DNA of 64,000 nt from Vogesella urethralis (GCF_007644045.2 NZ_VMDW02000099.1:248001-312000), one strand, 5' to 3'. Positions 38,863 to 47,713 are shown, counted from the first letter of the stretch. Notes: a model not told the origin generated them from the letters alone. Program-made: numbers and translations.

Positions 38863-38880
38863 GTGTCATATTTCTGTAAC
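38863..38880 (+). promoter_or_regulatory. Pho box upstream of phoB
   Basis: GTGTCATATTTCTGTAAC matches the PhoB-binding consensus of two CTGTCAY-like direct repeats 11 bp apart in all but about three positions. A CATAAT at 38900-38905 is placed as a -10. This supports autoregulation of phoBR under phosphate starvation. Confidence 0.75.
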
Positions 38881-38928
38881 CGCTTTTTTCTATCCTTGCC
38901 ATAATCGTAGATGGAAGGATTCCGCCCC

Positions 38929-39618
38929 ATGCCCGCCAATATTCTGCTTGTTGAAGACGAACCCGCCATCCAGGAGCTGATTGCGTTCAATCTGGTCCAG
39001 GCTGGCCACCACGTACTGCGTGCCAGTACCGCCGAGGTGGCATTGACCCTGGTCAAGAACGCGCTGCCGGACCTCATCCTGCTGGACTGGATGCTGCCCG
39101 GCGCTTCCGGCGTTGAAATCGCCCGCAAGCTGCGCGCCGACGAGCGTACCCGCCAGATCCCCATCATCATGCTGACCGCCCGCTCCGAAGAGCAGGACAA
39201 GGTACAAGGCCTGGAAGCCGGTGCCGACGACTACATCACCAAGCCGTTCTCGCCGCGCGAGCTGCTGGCGCGCATCAAGGCCGTGTTGCGCCGCCGTGCG
39301 CCGCAGATGACCGACGACGCGGTGGAAGTGAAAGGCCTGCGCCTGGACCCGGTTACGCACCGCGTACAGGGCAACGGTACCAATGTGGATCTGGGGCCGA
39401 CCGAATTCCGCCTGCTGCATTTCTTCATGACCCACGCCGAACGCGTACATTCGCGCACCCAGCTGCTGGACCAGGTATGGGGCGACCACGTGTTTGTGGA
39501 AGAGCGCACCGTGGACGTGCATATCCGCCGCCTGCGCAGCGCGCTGGAACCCACCGGGCACGACAGCCTGATCCAGACCGTGCGTGGTACCGGCTACCGT
39601 TTCTCTGCCCAGGGGTAG
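38929..39618 (+). CDS. phoB: Phosphate response regulator PhoB
   Basis: A 229-residue OmpR-class response regulator. The receiver domain has ILLVEDEP, phospho-acceptor Asp in LILLDWMLPG, and LTARSEEQDKVQGLEAGADDY; the winged-helix domain has LGPTEFRLLHFFMTHAERVHSRTQLLD and ERTVDVHIRRLR, all typical of PhoB. The start at 38929 has GGAAGGAT upstream; the ATG at 38911 overlaps that site and is rejected. A Pho box lies just upstream. PhoR follows three bases after the stop. Confidence 0.95.
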   Translation: MPANILLVEDEPAIQELIAFNLVQAGHHVLRASTAEVALTLVKNALPDLILLDWMLPGASGVEIARKLRADERTRQIPIIMLTARSEEQDKVQGLEAGADDYITKPFSPRELLARIKAVLRRRAPQMTDDAVEVKGLRLDPVTHRVQGNGTNVDLGPTEFRLLHFFMTHAERVHSRTQLLDQVWGDHVFVEERTVDVHIRRLRSALEPTGHDSLIQTVRGTGYRFSAQG

Positions 39619-39621
39619 GTT

Positions 39622-40926
39622 TTGGCTGAATTCTTCAAGCGCACACTGGGCTGGCTGATCGCCATGACCGTGGTGTCGCTGGCCTTCGGGCTGATTTTCG
39701 GCGACATCGTCGGCCTTGGCCTGCTGCTGGCCATGCTGCTGCTGTGGCTGTCTTTCCACCTGTATCACATCGCCCTGCTGGTACGCTGGCTGAACAACCC
39801 GGTGCCCGGCCGGGTGCCGGACGGTTTTGGCGCCTGGCACGGCATTTTCATGACGCTGTACCGCCAGGCGCGCAAACAGAAGCAAAGCAAGAAACGCCTG
39901 GCCGGTGTGCTGGACCGCTTCGTCAACGCCGGCGAAGCCATGCCGGACGGCGTGGTGGTGCTGGACGAGTACGACCACATCGAGTGGATCAACCCGATGG
40001 CGGTGGAACACCTGGGCCTGAACCGCAAGACCGACATCGGCAGCCAGATCCTGAACCTGGTGCGCCAGCCGGCCTTCCACGACTACATGGCGGCGCAAAG
40101 CTACAGCCAGCCGTTGATCCTGCACGGCGGCAACAGCAAGGAGCTGGTGTTGTCCATCCAGCTGGTGCCGTTCGACACCACGCGCAAGCTGCTGCTATCG
40201 CGCGATATCACCCAGCTGGAACGGGTGCAGACCGTACACCGCGACTTTGTGGCCAACGTCTCGCACGAGCTGCGCACGCCGCTGACCGTGGTGGGCGGCT
40301 TTCTGGAAACGCTGTCCGACATGCCGCAGGTAGAAGACGCCACCCTGCGCCAGTTCCTGCCGATGATGCTGGAGCAGTCGCGCCGCATGCAGAACCTGGT
40401 AGAAGACCTGCTGACGCTGTCGCGCATCGAGAACGGCCCGCGCACCGTGCTGCAAGACCGCGTGGACATGGCCGGGCTGATGGACACGCTGGTGGTGGAA
40501 GCCGAAGGCTTGTCGCAAGGCCGGCACCGCATCGTGGTGAAGAACGCCTGCCCGCACGACCTGTGGGGCAGCGCGCAGGAACTGCACTCGGCGTTCGGCA
40601 ACCTGGTGTCCAACGCCGTGCGCTACACGCCGGAAGGCGGCAGCATCTACCTGCGCTGGACGCAGGAAGACGACGGCCGCGTGGCGTTTACCGTGGCGGA
40701 TACCGGCATCGGCATTCCGCGCGAGCACCTGCCGCGCCTGACCGAGCGCTTCTATCGTGTGGACCGTGGCCGCTCGCGCGGCAACGGCGGCACCGGCCTG
40801 GGCCTCGCCATCGTCAAGCACGTGCTGGCCCGCCATCACGCCAAGCTGGACATCCAGAGCGAACCCGACAAGGGCAGCGTATTCAGCGTGATCTTCAACC
40901 CCGAACAGGTAGCCAGCCGTGATTGA
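39622..40926 (+). CDS. phoR: Phosphate sensor kinase PhoR
   Basis: A 434-residue membrane histidine kinase. Two hydrophobic segments (about 8-60) anchor it. A PAS domain (about 95-190, LDEYDHIEWINPMAVEHLGL), H-box FVANVSHELRTPLTVVGGFL and an ATPase domain (VSNAVRYTPEGG, ADTGIGIPREHL, GGTGLGLAIVKHV) follow. The most likely start is TTG at 39622, three bases after phoB; the first ATG, at 39664, would remove part of the first membrane segment. It pairs with PhoB to sense phosphate. No phoU or pst genes are linked here. Confidence 0.93.
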   Translation: MAEFFKRTLGWLIAMTVVSLAFGLIFGDIVGLGLLLAMLLLWLSFHLYHIALLVRWLNNPVPGRVPDGFGAWHGIFMTLYRQARKQKQSKKRLAGVLDRFVNAGEAMPDGVVVLDEYDHIEWINPMAVEHLGLNRKTDIGSQILNLVRQPAFHDYMAAQSYSQPLILHGGNSKELVLSIQLVPFDTTRKLLLSRDITQLERVQTVHRDFVANVSHELRTPLTVVGGFLETLSDMPQVEDATLRQFLPMMLEQSRRMQNLVEDLLTLSRIENGPRTVLQDRVDMAGLMDTLVVEAEGLSQGRHRIVVKNACPHDLWGSAQELHSAFGNLVSNAVRYTPEGGSIYLRWTQEDDGRVAFTVADTGIGIPREHLPRLTERFYRVDRGRSRGNGGTGLGLAIVKHVLARHHAKLDIQSEPDKGSVFSVIFNPEQVASRD

Positions 40927-41224
40927 GCATATCGTGTTGTTCCGCTTTGCCGGGCACGCCAGCAGCGCCGATACCGACGCTGCGCTGGCGGCTTTTGCGG
41001 CGCTGCCCGCTGCCATTGCCGAGGTGCGCGATTTCCGCGGCGGTACCGACATCAGCCCGGAAAACCTGGCCCAGGGCTATACCCACGGCTGGGTGCTGCG
41101 CTTTGACGATGCCGCCGCGCTGCGCCGCTACCTCGACCACTCGGCCCATCTGGCCTTCGTGGCGCAGGTACAGCCGCTGCTGGTGCAGGCGCTGGTGTTC
41201 GATTTTGACAGCGGCCAGGCCTGA
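40919..41224 (+). CDS. Dabb family stress-responsive barrel protein
   Basis: A 101-residue protein of the Dabb (dimeric alpha/beta barrel, stress-responsive) family, starting MIEHIVLFRF and containing YTHGWVLRFDDAAALRRYLDH. The start is GTG at 40919, which overlaps the end of phoR by eight bases. Members bind small hydrophobic ligands or act in catabolic steps; the role here is unknown. The tight overlap suggests co-expression with phoBR. Confidence 0.85.
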   Translation: MIEHIVLFRFAGHASSADTDAALAAFAALPAAIAEVRDFRGGTDISPENLAQGYTHGWVLRFDDAAALRRYLDHSAHLAFVAQVQPLLVQALVFDFDSGQA

Positions 41225-41469
41225 TTGACGTACATGCGGATGTGCTGTGCTGAGCGTTGCTGTCGGGCAGGCTTGTGCCATTTTTTGCCATCCGGCTACT
41301 GGCTTGTGCCATTACTTTGTTCTTGATGGGTAAATTGTGTCGCGGCTGCCCCGTTTTTGCTGGCCTGTAATGGCTTTGCTACAGACCGCGGGCAAGGTAG
41401 CATGTGACGTACTACATCAGCGGCGCACCAAGCCTGTCGCCGCCCGTCAACATAACGAGCAACACACCC

Positions 41470-42531
41470 ATGAACCGACTACAAGCCATCCGTCCTTTCG
41501 GCCAGCGCATCTGGCTGGACAACCTGTCCCGTGAACTGCTGCAAACCGGCGAGCTGGCCCGCCTGCTGGCCGACGACGGCATTGCCGGCGTCACCTCCAA
41601 CCCGGCCATTTTCCATAAAGCCATCAGCACCGACCCGCGTTACCAGGACGAGTTGGCCGCGCTGAAAACCGACGCCAGCCTCAGCGCCGAGCAGCGCTAC
41701 GAAACGCTGGTGATCGCCGACATCCAGGCCGCCTGCGACCTGACCCTGCCGCAGTACCAGGCCACCGCCGGCGACGACGGCTACGTGTCGCTGGAAGTGT
41801 CGCCGGCACTGTCGCGCGACGAGGCCGGCACTCTGGCCGCCGCCCGCCGCCTGTGGGCCGCCATCGACCGCCCGAACGCCATGATCAAGATTCCGGCCAC
41901 GCCGGAAGGCATTGCCGCCTTTGGCCAGCTGACCGCCGAAGGCATCAACGTCAACATCACGCTGCTGTTCTCGCTGCCGCAAGTAGAAGCGGTGTGGGAC
42001 GCCTACATCGCCGGCCTCACCGCGCGTCACGCTGCTGGCCAGCCGCTGCGCCACGTGAAAGCCGTGGCCAGCTTCTTCCTGTCGCGCGTGGACAGCCTGC
42101 TGGACGCGCAGCTGCCGGCCGAGCTGCAGGGCAAGGTAGCGGTGTCGCTGTCCAAAGTGGCGTACCAGCGCTACCTGGCGCGCTTCCACGGTGAGGAATT
42201 TGCCGTGCTGAAAGCTGCCGGCGCCCGCCCGCAGTTTCTGCTGTGGGCTTCCACCGGCACCAAGAACAAGGCCTACTCCGACGTGCTGTACGTGGAAAGC
42301 CTGATCGGCGACGAAACCGTCAACACCGTACCGGACGCCACGCTGGCGCTGTTCCGCGACCACGGCAACGCCGCCGCCACGCTGAACCAGGGCGCCGACG
42401 AGGCACGTGCCGTGCTGGAAGCAGCGGCTGCCGCGGGGGTGGATTTCAACGCTGCCGGCGAACAGCTGCAGCGCGACGGTCTGGTGCTGTTCGAGAAAGC
42501 CTTTGCCGAACTGCTGGTGCTGACCGCCTGA
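41470..42531 (+). CDS. tal: Transaldolase
   Basis: A 353-residue transaldolase of the non-oxidative pentose phosphate pathway, the longer form typical of Pseudomonas/Neisseria-type Tal. The start gives RLQAIRPFGQRIWLDNLSRE. GVTSNPAIFHKAI is the N-terminal signature. The Schiff-base Lys140 lies in AMIKIPATPEGI, and NVNITLLFSL follows. The ATG at 41470 fits the family; an open extension to 41404 has no support. Ribosome site is weak. The 245 bases upstream hold a small T-rich stem (near 41275-41295) and no gene. A perfect terminator follows. Confidence 0.95.
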   Translation: MNRLQAIRPFGQRIWLDNLSRELLQTGELARLLADDGIAGVTSNPAIFHKAISTDPRYQDELAALKTDASLSAEQRYETLVIADIQAACDLTLPQYQATAGDDGYVSLEVSPALSRDEAGTLAAARRLWAAIDRPNAMIKIPATPEGIAAFGQLTAEGINVNITLLFSLPQVEAVWDAYIAGLTARHAAGQPLRHVKAVASFFLSRVDSLLDAQLPAELQGKVAVSLSKVAYQRYLARFHGEEFAVLKAAGARPQFLLWASTGTKNKAYSDVLYVESLIGDETVNTVPDATLALFRDHGNAAATLNQGADEARAVLEAAAAAGVDFNAAGEQLQRDGLVLFEKAFAELLVLTA

Positions 42532-42550
42532 TCCGTATTACCAGCAGCAA

Positions 42551-42587
42551 CAAGAAAGCGCCCAGCCGGGCGCTTTCTTGCTTTATT
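42551..42587 (+). terminator. Terminator after tal
   Basis: Perfect 13-base arms CAAGAAAGCGCCC and GGGCGCTTTCTTG around AGCC, then CTTTATT. The loop and inner stem are the same as in the terminator at 43211-43236. Confidence 0.92.
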
Positions 42588-42664
42588 AGCCAATTCGGGT
42601 ATTGATTGGCATTAAATATTTTATTAACATGCGCCGCGTTTTAAACAACAACGCTTTTTGTATA

Positions 42665-43192
42665 ATGAAAAAGTTTGCTTTTGCAGCGCTGATTGCTTCC
42701 CTGTCTTCCATCGCTTGTGCCGCTGACGTCTACGTTGGTGCAGGTTTCAACCAGTTGAACATCGATATCGATGGCGGTCAGTCCCTGAACCCGACTGCCA
42801 TCAACCTTATCGTTGGTACCGAAGTCACCCCGAACTTTGCCGTTGAAGCACGCCTGTACACCAGTCTGGCTGACGATAGCATTCGTGTGAGCAATACGAC
42901 TTCTGTCGATATCGGCCTGGATCACGCCGAAGGCGTTTACGCCAAAGGTATTCTGCCGATCAACGAGCAGGTATCGGCATACGGTCTGCTGGGCTACACC
43001 AATGGGGCACTGAAGGCCAGCGTTGGCAATACCAGCGTCACTTCCGACGATGACTCGGATGTCAGCTATGGTGCCGGCATGACCTTCAAAGTGAACAAGC
43101 AGGTTGGCATCAATCTGGAATACACCCGCATGTTCACTGGCTCGGATTACCATATCGACAATATTGGTGCGTCGCTGACTTACCGCTTCTGA
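42665..43192 (+). CDS. Small outer-membrane beta-barrel protein
   Basis: A 175-residue outer-membrane barrel. The signal peptide is MKKFAFAALIASLSSIACAA. The mature protein starts DVYVGAGFNQLNIDIDGG, has alternating strands (YAKGILPINEQVSAYGLLGY, then NLEYTRMF) and ends ASLTYRF with the aromatic C-terminal residue needed for Bam assembly. The size matches eight-strand Opa/OmpW/OmpX-like proteins. No ribosome site precedes the ATG; the bases before it are TTTTTGTATA, and a TATAAT overlaps the start codon. It is less GC-rich than its neighbours. It is bounded by two near-identical terminators. Confidence 0.85.
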   Translation: MKKFAFAALIASLSSIACAADVYVGAGFNQLNIDIDGGQSLNPTAINLIVGTEVTPNFAVEARLYTSLADDSIRVSNTTSVDIGLDHAEGVYAKGILPINEQVSAYGLLGYTNGALKASVGNTSVTSDDDSDVSYGAGMTFKVNKQVGINLEYTRMFTGSDYHIDNIGASLTYRF

Positions 43193-43210
43193 TCGATAGC
43201 AGTGAAAGTA

Positions 43211-43236
43211 AAAGCGCCCAGCCGGGCGCTTTTTTG
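43211..43236 (+). terminator. Terminator after the barrel gene
   Basis: AAAGCGCCC-AGCC-GGGCGCTTT followed by T. It shares loop and inner stem with the tal terminator 650 bases upstream. Confidence 0.9.
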
Positions 43237-43240
43237 TTGT

Positions 43241-43253
43241 TGCGGCCAACCTT
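43241..43253 (-). repeat. AAGGTTGGCCGCA repeat, exact copy
   Basis: Exact minus-strand copy between the barrel-gene terminator and the stop of the SDR gene. Confidence 0.85.
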
Positions 43254-43259
43254 GCCTGC

Positions 43260-43982
43260 TCAGGCCGGCTGGTGGGTGGCGGCCAGCACGATCTCGCGGA
43301 TGCACACGTTTTGCGGCGCCTCGTAGGCGTAGCGGATGGCGTCGGCCACGTCTTCGGCGCGCAGCACCGGGCCCATGGTGCGCTTCCACGCTTCGTAGCC
43401 TTCACGGATGCTGGCGCTGGTGGTGTGGCCCAGCAGCTCGGTTTCCACTGCGCCCGGGGCGATGGTGATCACCCGCACGTTGTGGCTGCTCACCTCCTCG
43501 CGCAGGTTCTCGCTGATGGCGTGCACGGCAAACTTGCTGCCGCAGTAGGCCACGTGGTCGGGGAAGGTTTTGCGGCCGGCGATGGAGCTGACGTTGATGA
43601 TGGTGCCGTGGCGACGCGCCATCATGCCGGCCAGCACGGCGTGGATACCGTTGAGCACGCCACGCACGTTCACGTCCAGCATGCGTTGCCATTCGGCCGG
43701 GTCCTGCTCGTGCATGCGGCCCAGCAGCATCACACCGGCGTTGTTCACCAGCGCGTCGGCGGCGCCGTACTGCGCCTCGGCTTCCGCTACCGCGGCGTGC
43801 AGCGCGGCGGCATCGGTCACGTCTACCTGGCGGCACAAGGTATGCGGCAAGGCCAGCGCTTGCAGGCGTTCGATGCGGCGAGCCAGCAGCAGCAGCGGGT
43901 AGCCCAGGGCCGACAGCTGGCGGGCGGTGGCTTCGCCGATGCCGGAACTGGCACCGGTAATGATGATCAGCGGTTTGCGCAT
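43260..43982 (-). CDS. Short-chain dehydrogenase/reductase
   Basis: A 240-residue classical SDR of the YdfG-like kind. The cofactor motif is TGASSGIGEATARQL (glycine pattern GxxxGxG), with Arg residues after strand 2 (LLARRIERL) that favour NADP. NNAGVM and the catalytic SSIAG Ser with YCGSK Tyr/Lys are present. It is divergent from the LysR gene at 44081, 98 bases apart, so it is probably the target of that regulator. Substrate unknown. Confidence 0.92.
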   Translation of the reverse strand: MRKPLIIITGASSGIGEATARQLSALGYPLLLLARRIERLQALALPHTLCRQVDVTDAAALHAAVAEAEAQYGAADALVNNAGVMLLGRMHEQDPAEWQRMLDVNVRGVLNGIHAVLAGMMARRHGTIINVSSIAGRKTFPDHVAYCGSKFAVHAISENLREEVSSHNVRVITIAPGAVETELLGHTTSASIREGYEAWKRTMGPVLRAEDVADAIRYAYEAPQNVCIREIVLAATHQPA

Positions 43983-44080
43983 GACAGGTCTTTCATGTGT
44001 TTGGTCGATGGCTGGCAGTGTAAGGCGCGCTTAATCGCGTGAAAAATGATAAATTTCGCTGTCTGTCATCGGAAAGTTCT

Positions 44081-44911
44081 ATGGATTCGCGTCAGCTGAA
44101 GGCCTTCATCGCCGTGTTCGAAGAGCGCAACATCACCCGTGCCGCTGCCCGGCTGCATCTGACCCAGCCTACGCTGTCGGTGACCATCCGCCAGCTGGAG
44201 GACGAGCTGGGCACGCCCTTGTTCGGGCGCGAGGCGCGCGGCGTCAGCGTCAGCGATGCGGCCCGCCGCTTGTACCCGCAGGCGCAGCAGTTGCTGGCGC
44301 AGATGACACAGCTGAAAGCACAGTTTGCGGCGCCGCAGGGCTGCCTGCCGTTGGCGCTGGGGGTGGAAGCCGACCTCGGTGTAGCCCAGCGCCAGGCGTT
44401 GCTGGCGCATTGTCGGCAGGCGCTGCCGCAGCTGCTGTTGCAGGTGTTGCCCGGTTGTAGCGGCGAGGTGCGGCTGGCCAGCGAGGAGCTGCGTTGCGAG
44501 GACGAGCTGTTCCTGCCGTTGTGGGAAGAGGCCTTCGTGCTGGCCCTGCCGCACGCCAGCAGCGCAGCGGCCGTGACGCCGCTGCAGGCGATGGCGCTGG
44601 ACTGGGTGGTGTGTCCGTCGCACCCGTCGCACCAGCGTTTGCTGGCGTGGCTGGGCGGCGGCGGGCCGGCGCTGGCCAGCGCGCACCAAGCCGGTAGCCT
44701 GGCGCTGGCGTGCGACATGGTGCAGGCCGGGCTGGGCGTGGCCTTGTTGCCGCCGGCGTTGTTGCGGCCGGGCATGGGCTGGCAGGCGCTGGAAGGGGCG
44801 GCGCCGTCGCGCCGGGTGGGGCTGTGTTATGCGGCCAACGTGGCCAGCCAGCCGGCGGTGGCGGCCTTGCTGCACAGCCTGCACGCTTGGCCGCAAGCCG
44901 GGGCGGTTTAA
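44081..44911 (+). CDS. LysR family regulator, divergent from SDR
   Basis: A 276-residue LysR-type regulator. The N-terminal winged helix is SRQLKAFIAVFEERNITRAA then LTQPTLSVTIRQLEDELGTPLF. The effector domain is short and divergent, consistent with the total length. Start 44081 follows GGAAAG; the ATG at 44039 would add a non-homologous leader. The divergent arrangement with the SDR gene is the classic layout of a LysR regulator and its target. Confidence 0.9.
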   Translation: MDSRQLKAFIAVFEERNITRAAARLHLTQPTLSVTIRQLEDELGTPLFGREARGVSVSDAARRLYPQAQQLLAQMTQLKAQFAAPQGCLPLALGVEADLGVAQRQALLAHCRQALPQLLLQVLPGCSGEVRLASEELRCEDELFLPLWEEAFVLALPHASSAAAVTPLQAMALDWVVCPSHPSHQRLLAWLGGGGPALASAHQAGSLALACDMVQAGLGVALLPPALLRPGMGWQALEGAAPSRRVGLCYAANVASQPAVAALLHSLHAWPQAGAV

Positions 44912-45447
44912 GCGGCGGGCTTCAGGGTGCGGCGTGCTGCCATGCGCCGGCCGGCGTCGGCCAGCTCGCTGTCGTTGATCAGCGCGGCGGCGGTGGGGAA
45001 CAGCCATTGTTCCTCGCGTTGCGCGTGTTCACGGTACAAGCGGGCAAATTCGTGCACTTCGTCGGCGCTGATGTCGTCCAGTGTGGCGGCGTTGTAGGCC
45101 AGCAGGTCATCGCGGATGGCATTCCAGCGCGAATGCAGGTAGCCGTGCTCGCCCAGCAGCTGTTCGATCTTGGGGGCGGCGTCCGGCTGGCGCGCCAGGA
45201 TCAGCGGAAACAGCTCGTCTTCTTCGTCCTGATGGTGCGCCGGGCCGGCCAGGTCGAAGTAACGCACGATGCCGCTAATGGTGTTGATCACCGCCTGGTT
45301 GCGGCCGTGCTCGGCTATGTAGGCCGGCAGCGCGTCCAGCTGGTCGCAGAAGCGGCGTACCTTGTCGTGACAGGCGTACAGCATGTCCAGCGGTTCGTCG
45401 AACGAGGGGGCGGCTGCCGAGGCAGTCAGGGCGTCGAGGCTAAGCAT
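44908..45447 (-). CDS. Hemerythrin-domain protein
   Basis: A 179-residue four-helix hemerythrin-like protein. Candidate diiron ligands are the His in LYACHDKVRRFCDQL, HHQDEEDELFPLI (His and Glu), HGYLHSRW and REHAQREEQWLFP. Such proteins bind O2, NO or iron. CCAGGAG lies six bases before the second ATG (45447), which I take as the start. With the H-NOX system this is a second protein in the window that could handle NO, but they are not linked. Its stop overlaps the end of the convergent LysR gene by four bases. Confidence 0.88.
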   Translation of the reverse strand: MLSLDALTASAAAPSFDEPLDMLYACHDKVRRFCDQLDALPAYIAEHGRNQAVINTISGIVRYFDLAGPAHHQDEEDELFPLILARQPDAAPKIEQLLGEHGYLHSRWNAIRDDLLAYNAATLDDISADEVHEFARLYREHAQREEQWLFPTAAALINDSELADAGRRMAARRTLKPAA

Positions 45448-45594
45448 GGCCATCTCCTGGCAAAGGTGTCGCTGCAGTATGGTGCGTGATGCTGCGTTTG
45501 CACATGACATGGCTCAAGCAGCGGTCTTTTTGCCGGCTCGCAAGGCGGGCGGGCGATGCGGTAAAGTGATGCACCCCCTGTGCCGGAGTATCCC

Positions 45595-46632
45595 ATGCCT
45601 GAGCCGTTCCGCGTTTCCCCCCTGCCGCACGATGCGGCCAACCTGGCCGCCGCGCTGGCCTTGCACGACGCTGCCCACGCGCTGGAGGTAGCCTGGCTGG
45701 ACGGTTACCGTCTGCCACGGCTGTGGCGTACGGTGGACGATATCGTCAGCAGTCCGCTGCAGATTCTGGCGGCCTGGGACGAGGCGGGGACGCTGTGCGG
45801 TTTGCTGACCCTGGGGCGCTACAAGGATGGCCGCGCCGATATCGCCCGCACGCTGGTACACCCGCAGCGGCTGGGCGAGGGCTGGGCCGGCCGCCTGCTG
45901 ACGGTGGCGTTGCAGCACGAGCAAGCTGCCACGGTGATGACGGCGGCGGCCAACCGTGCGGCCGTGCGTTGCTACCAGAAAGCCGGCTTTGTCGAAAGCA
46001 AGCGCTTTGCCGCGCCGGACGGCCTGCCGCTGTTGCGGCTGGCGTGGACGCGCGACGACAGCCCGCTACCGCTGAGCCTGGGCGACGATGGCTGGGTAAA
46101 CGAGGCACAGCACGTGCCGTCGCCCAACTGCGACGACTACCCGGCGCCGGCCGCCACCCCGTTGCTGGTGGTGCACAATATCAGCCTGCCGCCGTACCGT
46201 TACGGTGGCAGCGGCGTGGCCGAGCTGTTCACCAATACGCTGGACCCCGCCGCGCACCCGTTTTACGCCGAGATCGCGCACCTGCGCGTGTCCTGCCACT
46301 TTTTCATCCGCCGCGACGGTAGCCTGGTTCAGTTTGTGCCGGTGCACCGCCGCGCCTGGCACGCCGGCGCCTCGCAGTGGCAGGGGCGCGAACGCTGCAA
46401 CGATTTTTCGCTGGGGGTGGAGCTGGAAGGCTGCGATTTCGAGCCGTTCGCCCACGCCCAGTACCGCACCCTCGCCGCGCTGGCGCAACTGCTGCAGGCG
46501 CAGTGCGGCGTGCAGGCCATTACCGGCCACGAGCACATCGCCCCCGGCCGCAAGACCGACCCCGGCCCGTACTTCGACTGGGCACGGTTGTCGGCCACGC
46601 TGGGGCGGCCGTTGCCGGAAAATGCAGCCTGA
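45595..46632 (+). CDS. GNAT acetyltransferase-AmpD amidase fusion
   Basis: A 345-residue two-domain protein. Residues 1-155 resemble a GNAT N-acetyltransferase, with an acetyl-CoA loop like QRLGEGWAGRLL and the C-terminal AANRAAVRCYQKAGF. Residues 163-340 are a complete AmpD, the cytoplasmic amidase that cleaves 1,6-anhydro-muropeptides during peptidoglycan recycling. GWVNEAQHVPSPNCDDYP is the normal AmpD N-terminus. Zinc ligands are His194, His312 and Asp322, with the catalytic Glu in LGVELEG and Lys320 in RKTDPG. CGGAG precedes ATG 45595. AmpD normally stands alone, so the fused GNAT domain is unusual. Confidence 0.88.
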   Translation: MPEPFRVSPLPHDAANLAAALALHDAAHALEVAWLDGYRLPRLWRTVDDIVSSPLQILAAWDEAGTLCGLLTLGRYKDGRADIARTLVHPQRLGEGWAGRLLTVALQHEQAATVMTAAANRAAVRCYQKAGFVESKRFAAPDGLPLLRLAWTRDDSPLPLSLGDDGWVNEAQHVPSPNCDDYPAPAATPLLVVHNISLPPYRYGGSGVAELFTNTLDPAAHPFYAEIAHLRVSCHFFIRRDGSLVQFVPVHRRAWHAGASQWQGRERCNDFSLGVELEGCDFEPFAHAQYRTLAALAQLLQAQCGVQAITGHEHIAPGRKTDPGPYFDWARLSATLGRPLPENAA

Positions 46633-46720
46633 TGCTGGCGGCCGGGCCGGCCCGCATTGCCAGTGGCGGGCGGCCTTCTTATGATGGTGGCCCTGCCCAT
46701 CCCGCCTGGCTGTTTTCCCC

Positions 46721-47632
46721 ATGATCGTTTTACCCCGCTACAACTGGCTGCGCCTGCTGTTTGTCTGGCACGGCTCGGTCCTGCCGCGCATTGTGTCGCG
46801 GCTGGCCATCGTGTTTTCGCTGTCGCTGCTGTCGGCGCTGTTGGATGGCTGGTGGCTGAGCCAGCACGCCGATTCGGCGCTGAACGTCAGCATTTTTACG
46901 CTGATGGGCGTGTCGCTGGCCATCTTCCTCGGCTTTCGCAACTCGGCCAGCTACGAGCGCTTCTGGGAAGCGCGCAAACTGTGGGGCGGTCTGCTGATCG
47001 TCAGCCGTTCGCTCACCGGCAAGCTGCAGCCTGTGGCGGCGCCGCAGGTGCGGCCGATGCTGTACGCCGTCTGTGCGCTGACCTACGCGCTGAAAGGCCA
47101 GCTGCGCGACGACGACACCCACCCGCACCTGGTGCGCCTGTTGCCGGCCGAGCTGGCTGAACAGCTGCGCAGCGGCCGCAATATCCCGGCGCGGCTGCTG
47201 GCCTGGCTGCACGCGCAGAATCACCAGCTGCTGCGCGACGGCCACCTCACCGAACAGCAGTGGCTGTCGGTAGACCGCAACCTGGACACGCTGGGCGAGG
47301 TAGTGGGCGGCTGTGAACGCATCCGCAATACGCCGATTCCGTTTACCTACCGCGTGCTGCTGAACCGTACCGTTACCGGCTATTGCCTGCTGCTGCCGCT
47401 GGGCCTGGTCACCACCATTGGCTGGCTGACACCCATCATTGCCGTATTCATCGCCTATACCTACCTGGCGCTGGACAGCCTGGGCGACGAGCTGGAAGAA
47501 CCATTCGGCAAGGAAGGCAACGACCTGCCGTTGTCGGCGCTGTGCTACGGCATCGAGCAGTCGGTGCGCGACATGCTGGGCGAGCCGATGCCGGTCGAGC
47601 CGCCGCCGCGGCAAGGCATTTACCAGTTCTAA
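46721..47632 (+). CDS. Bestrophin-family membrane protein
   Basis: A 303-residue member of the bacterial bestrophin (UPF0187/YneE) family, pentameric ion channels of the inner membrane. Landmarks are GVSLAIFLGFRNSASYERFWEARKLWG in two parts, the TPIPFTYRVLLNRT segment, and DELEEPFGKEGNDLPL, the calcium-clasp-like acidic stretch. Ion selectivity cannot be read from sequence. No clear ribosome site; the gene starts 88 bases after the GNAT-AmpD stop. Confidence 0.9.
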   Translation: MIVLPRYNWLRLLFVWHGSVLPRIVSRLAIVFSLSLLSALLDGWWLSQHADSALNVSIFTLMGVSLAIFLGFRNSASYERFWEARKLWGGLLIVSRSLTGKLQPVAAPQVRPMLYAVCALTYALKGQLRDDDTHPHLVRLLPAELAEQLRSGRNIPARLLAWLHAQNHQLLRDGHLTEQQWLSVDRNLDTLGEVVGGCERIRNTPIPFTYRVLLNRTVTGYCLLLPLGLVTTIGWLTPIIAVFIAYTYLALDSLGDELEEPFGKEGNDLPLSALCYGIEQSVRDMLGEPMPVEPPPRQGIYQF

Positions 47633-47713
47633 GCGCCTGCTGGCGCAACAATCGGGTTGCCGCGCCCGCGGCCAAGCCGCATGCTGGAGGTCTCGTCCAC
47701 ACTGGGGCCTGCC

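Noticed and set aside
42661-42666. TATAAT immediately before the barrel-gene start codon as a -10 element
   Set aside because: It would place transcription start inside the signal peptide codons. The clear signal peptide fixes the ATG at 42665, so the hexamer is probably fortuitous in an AT-rich stretch.
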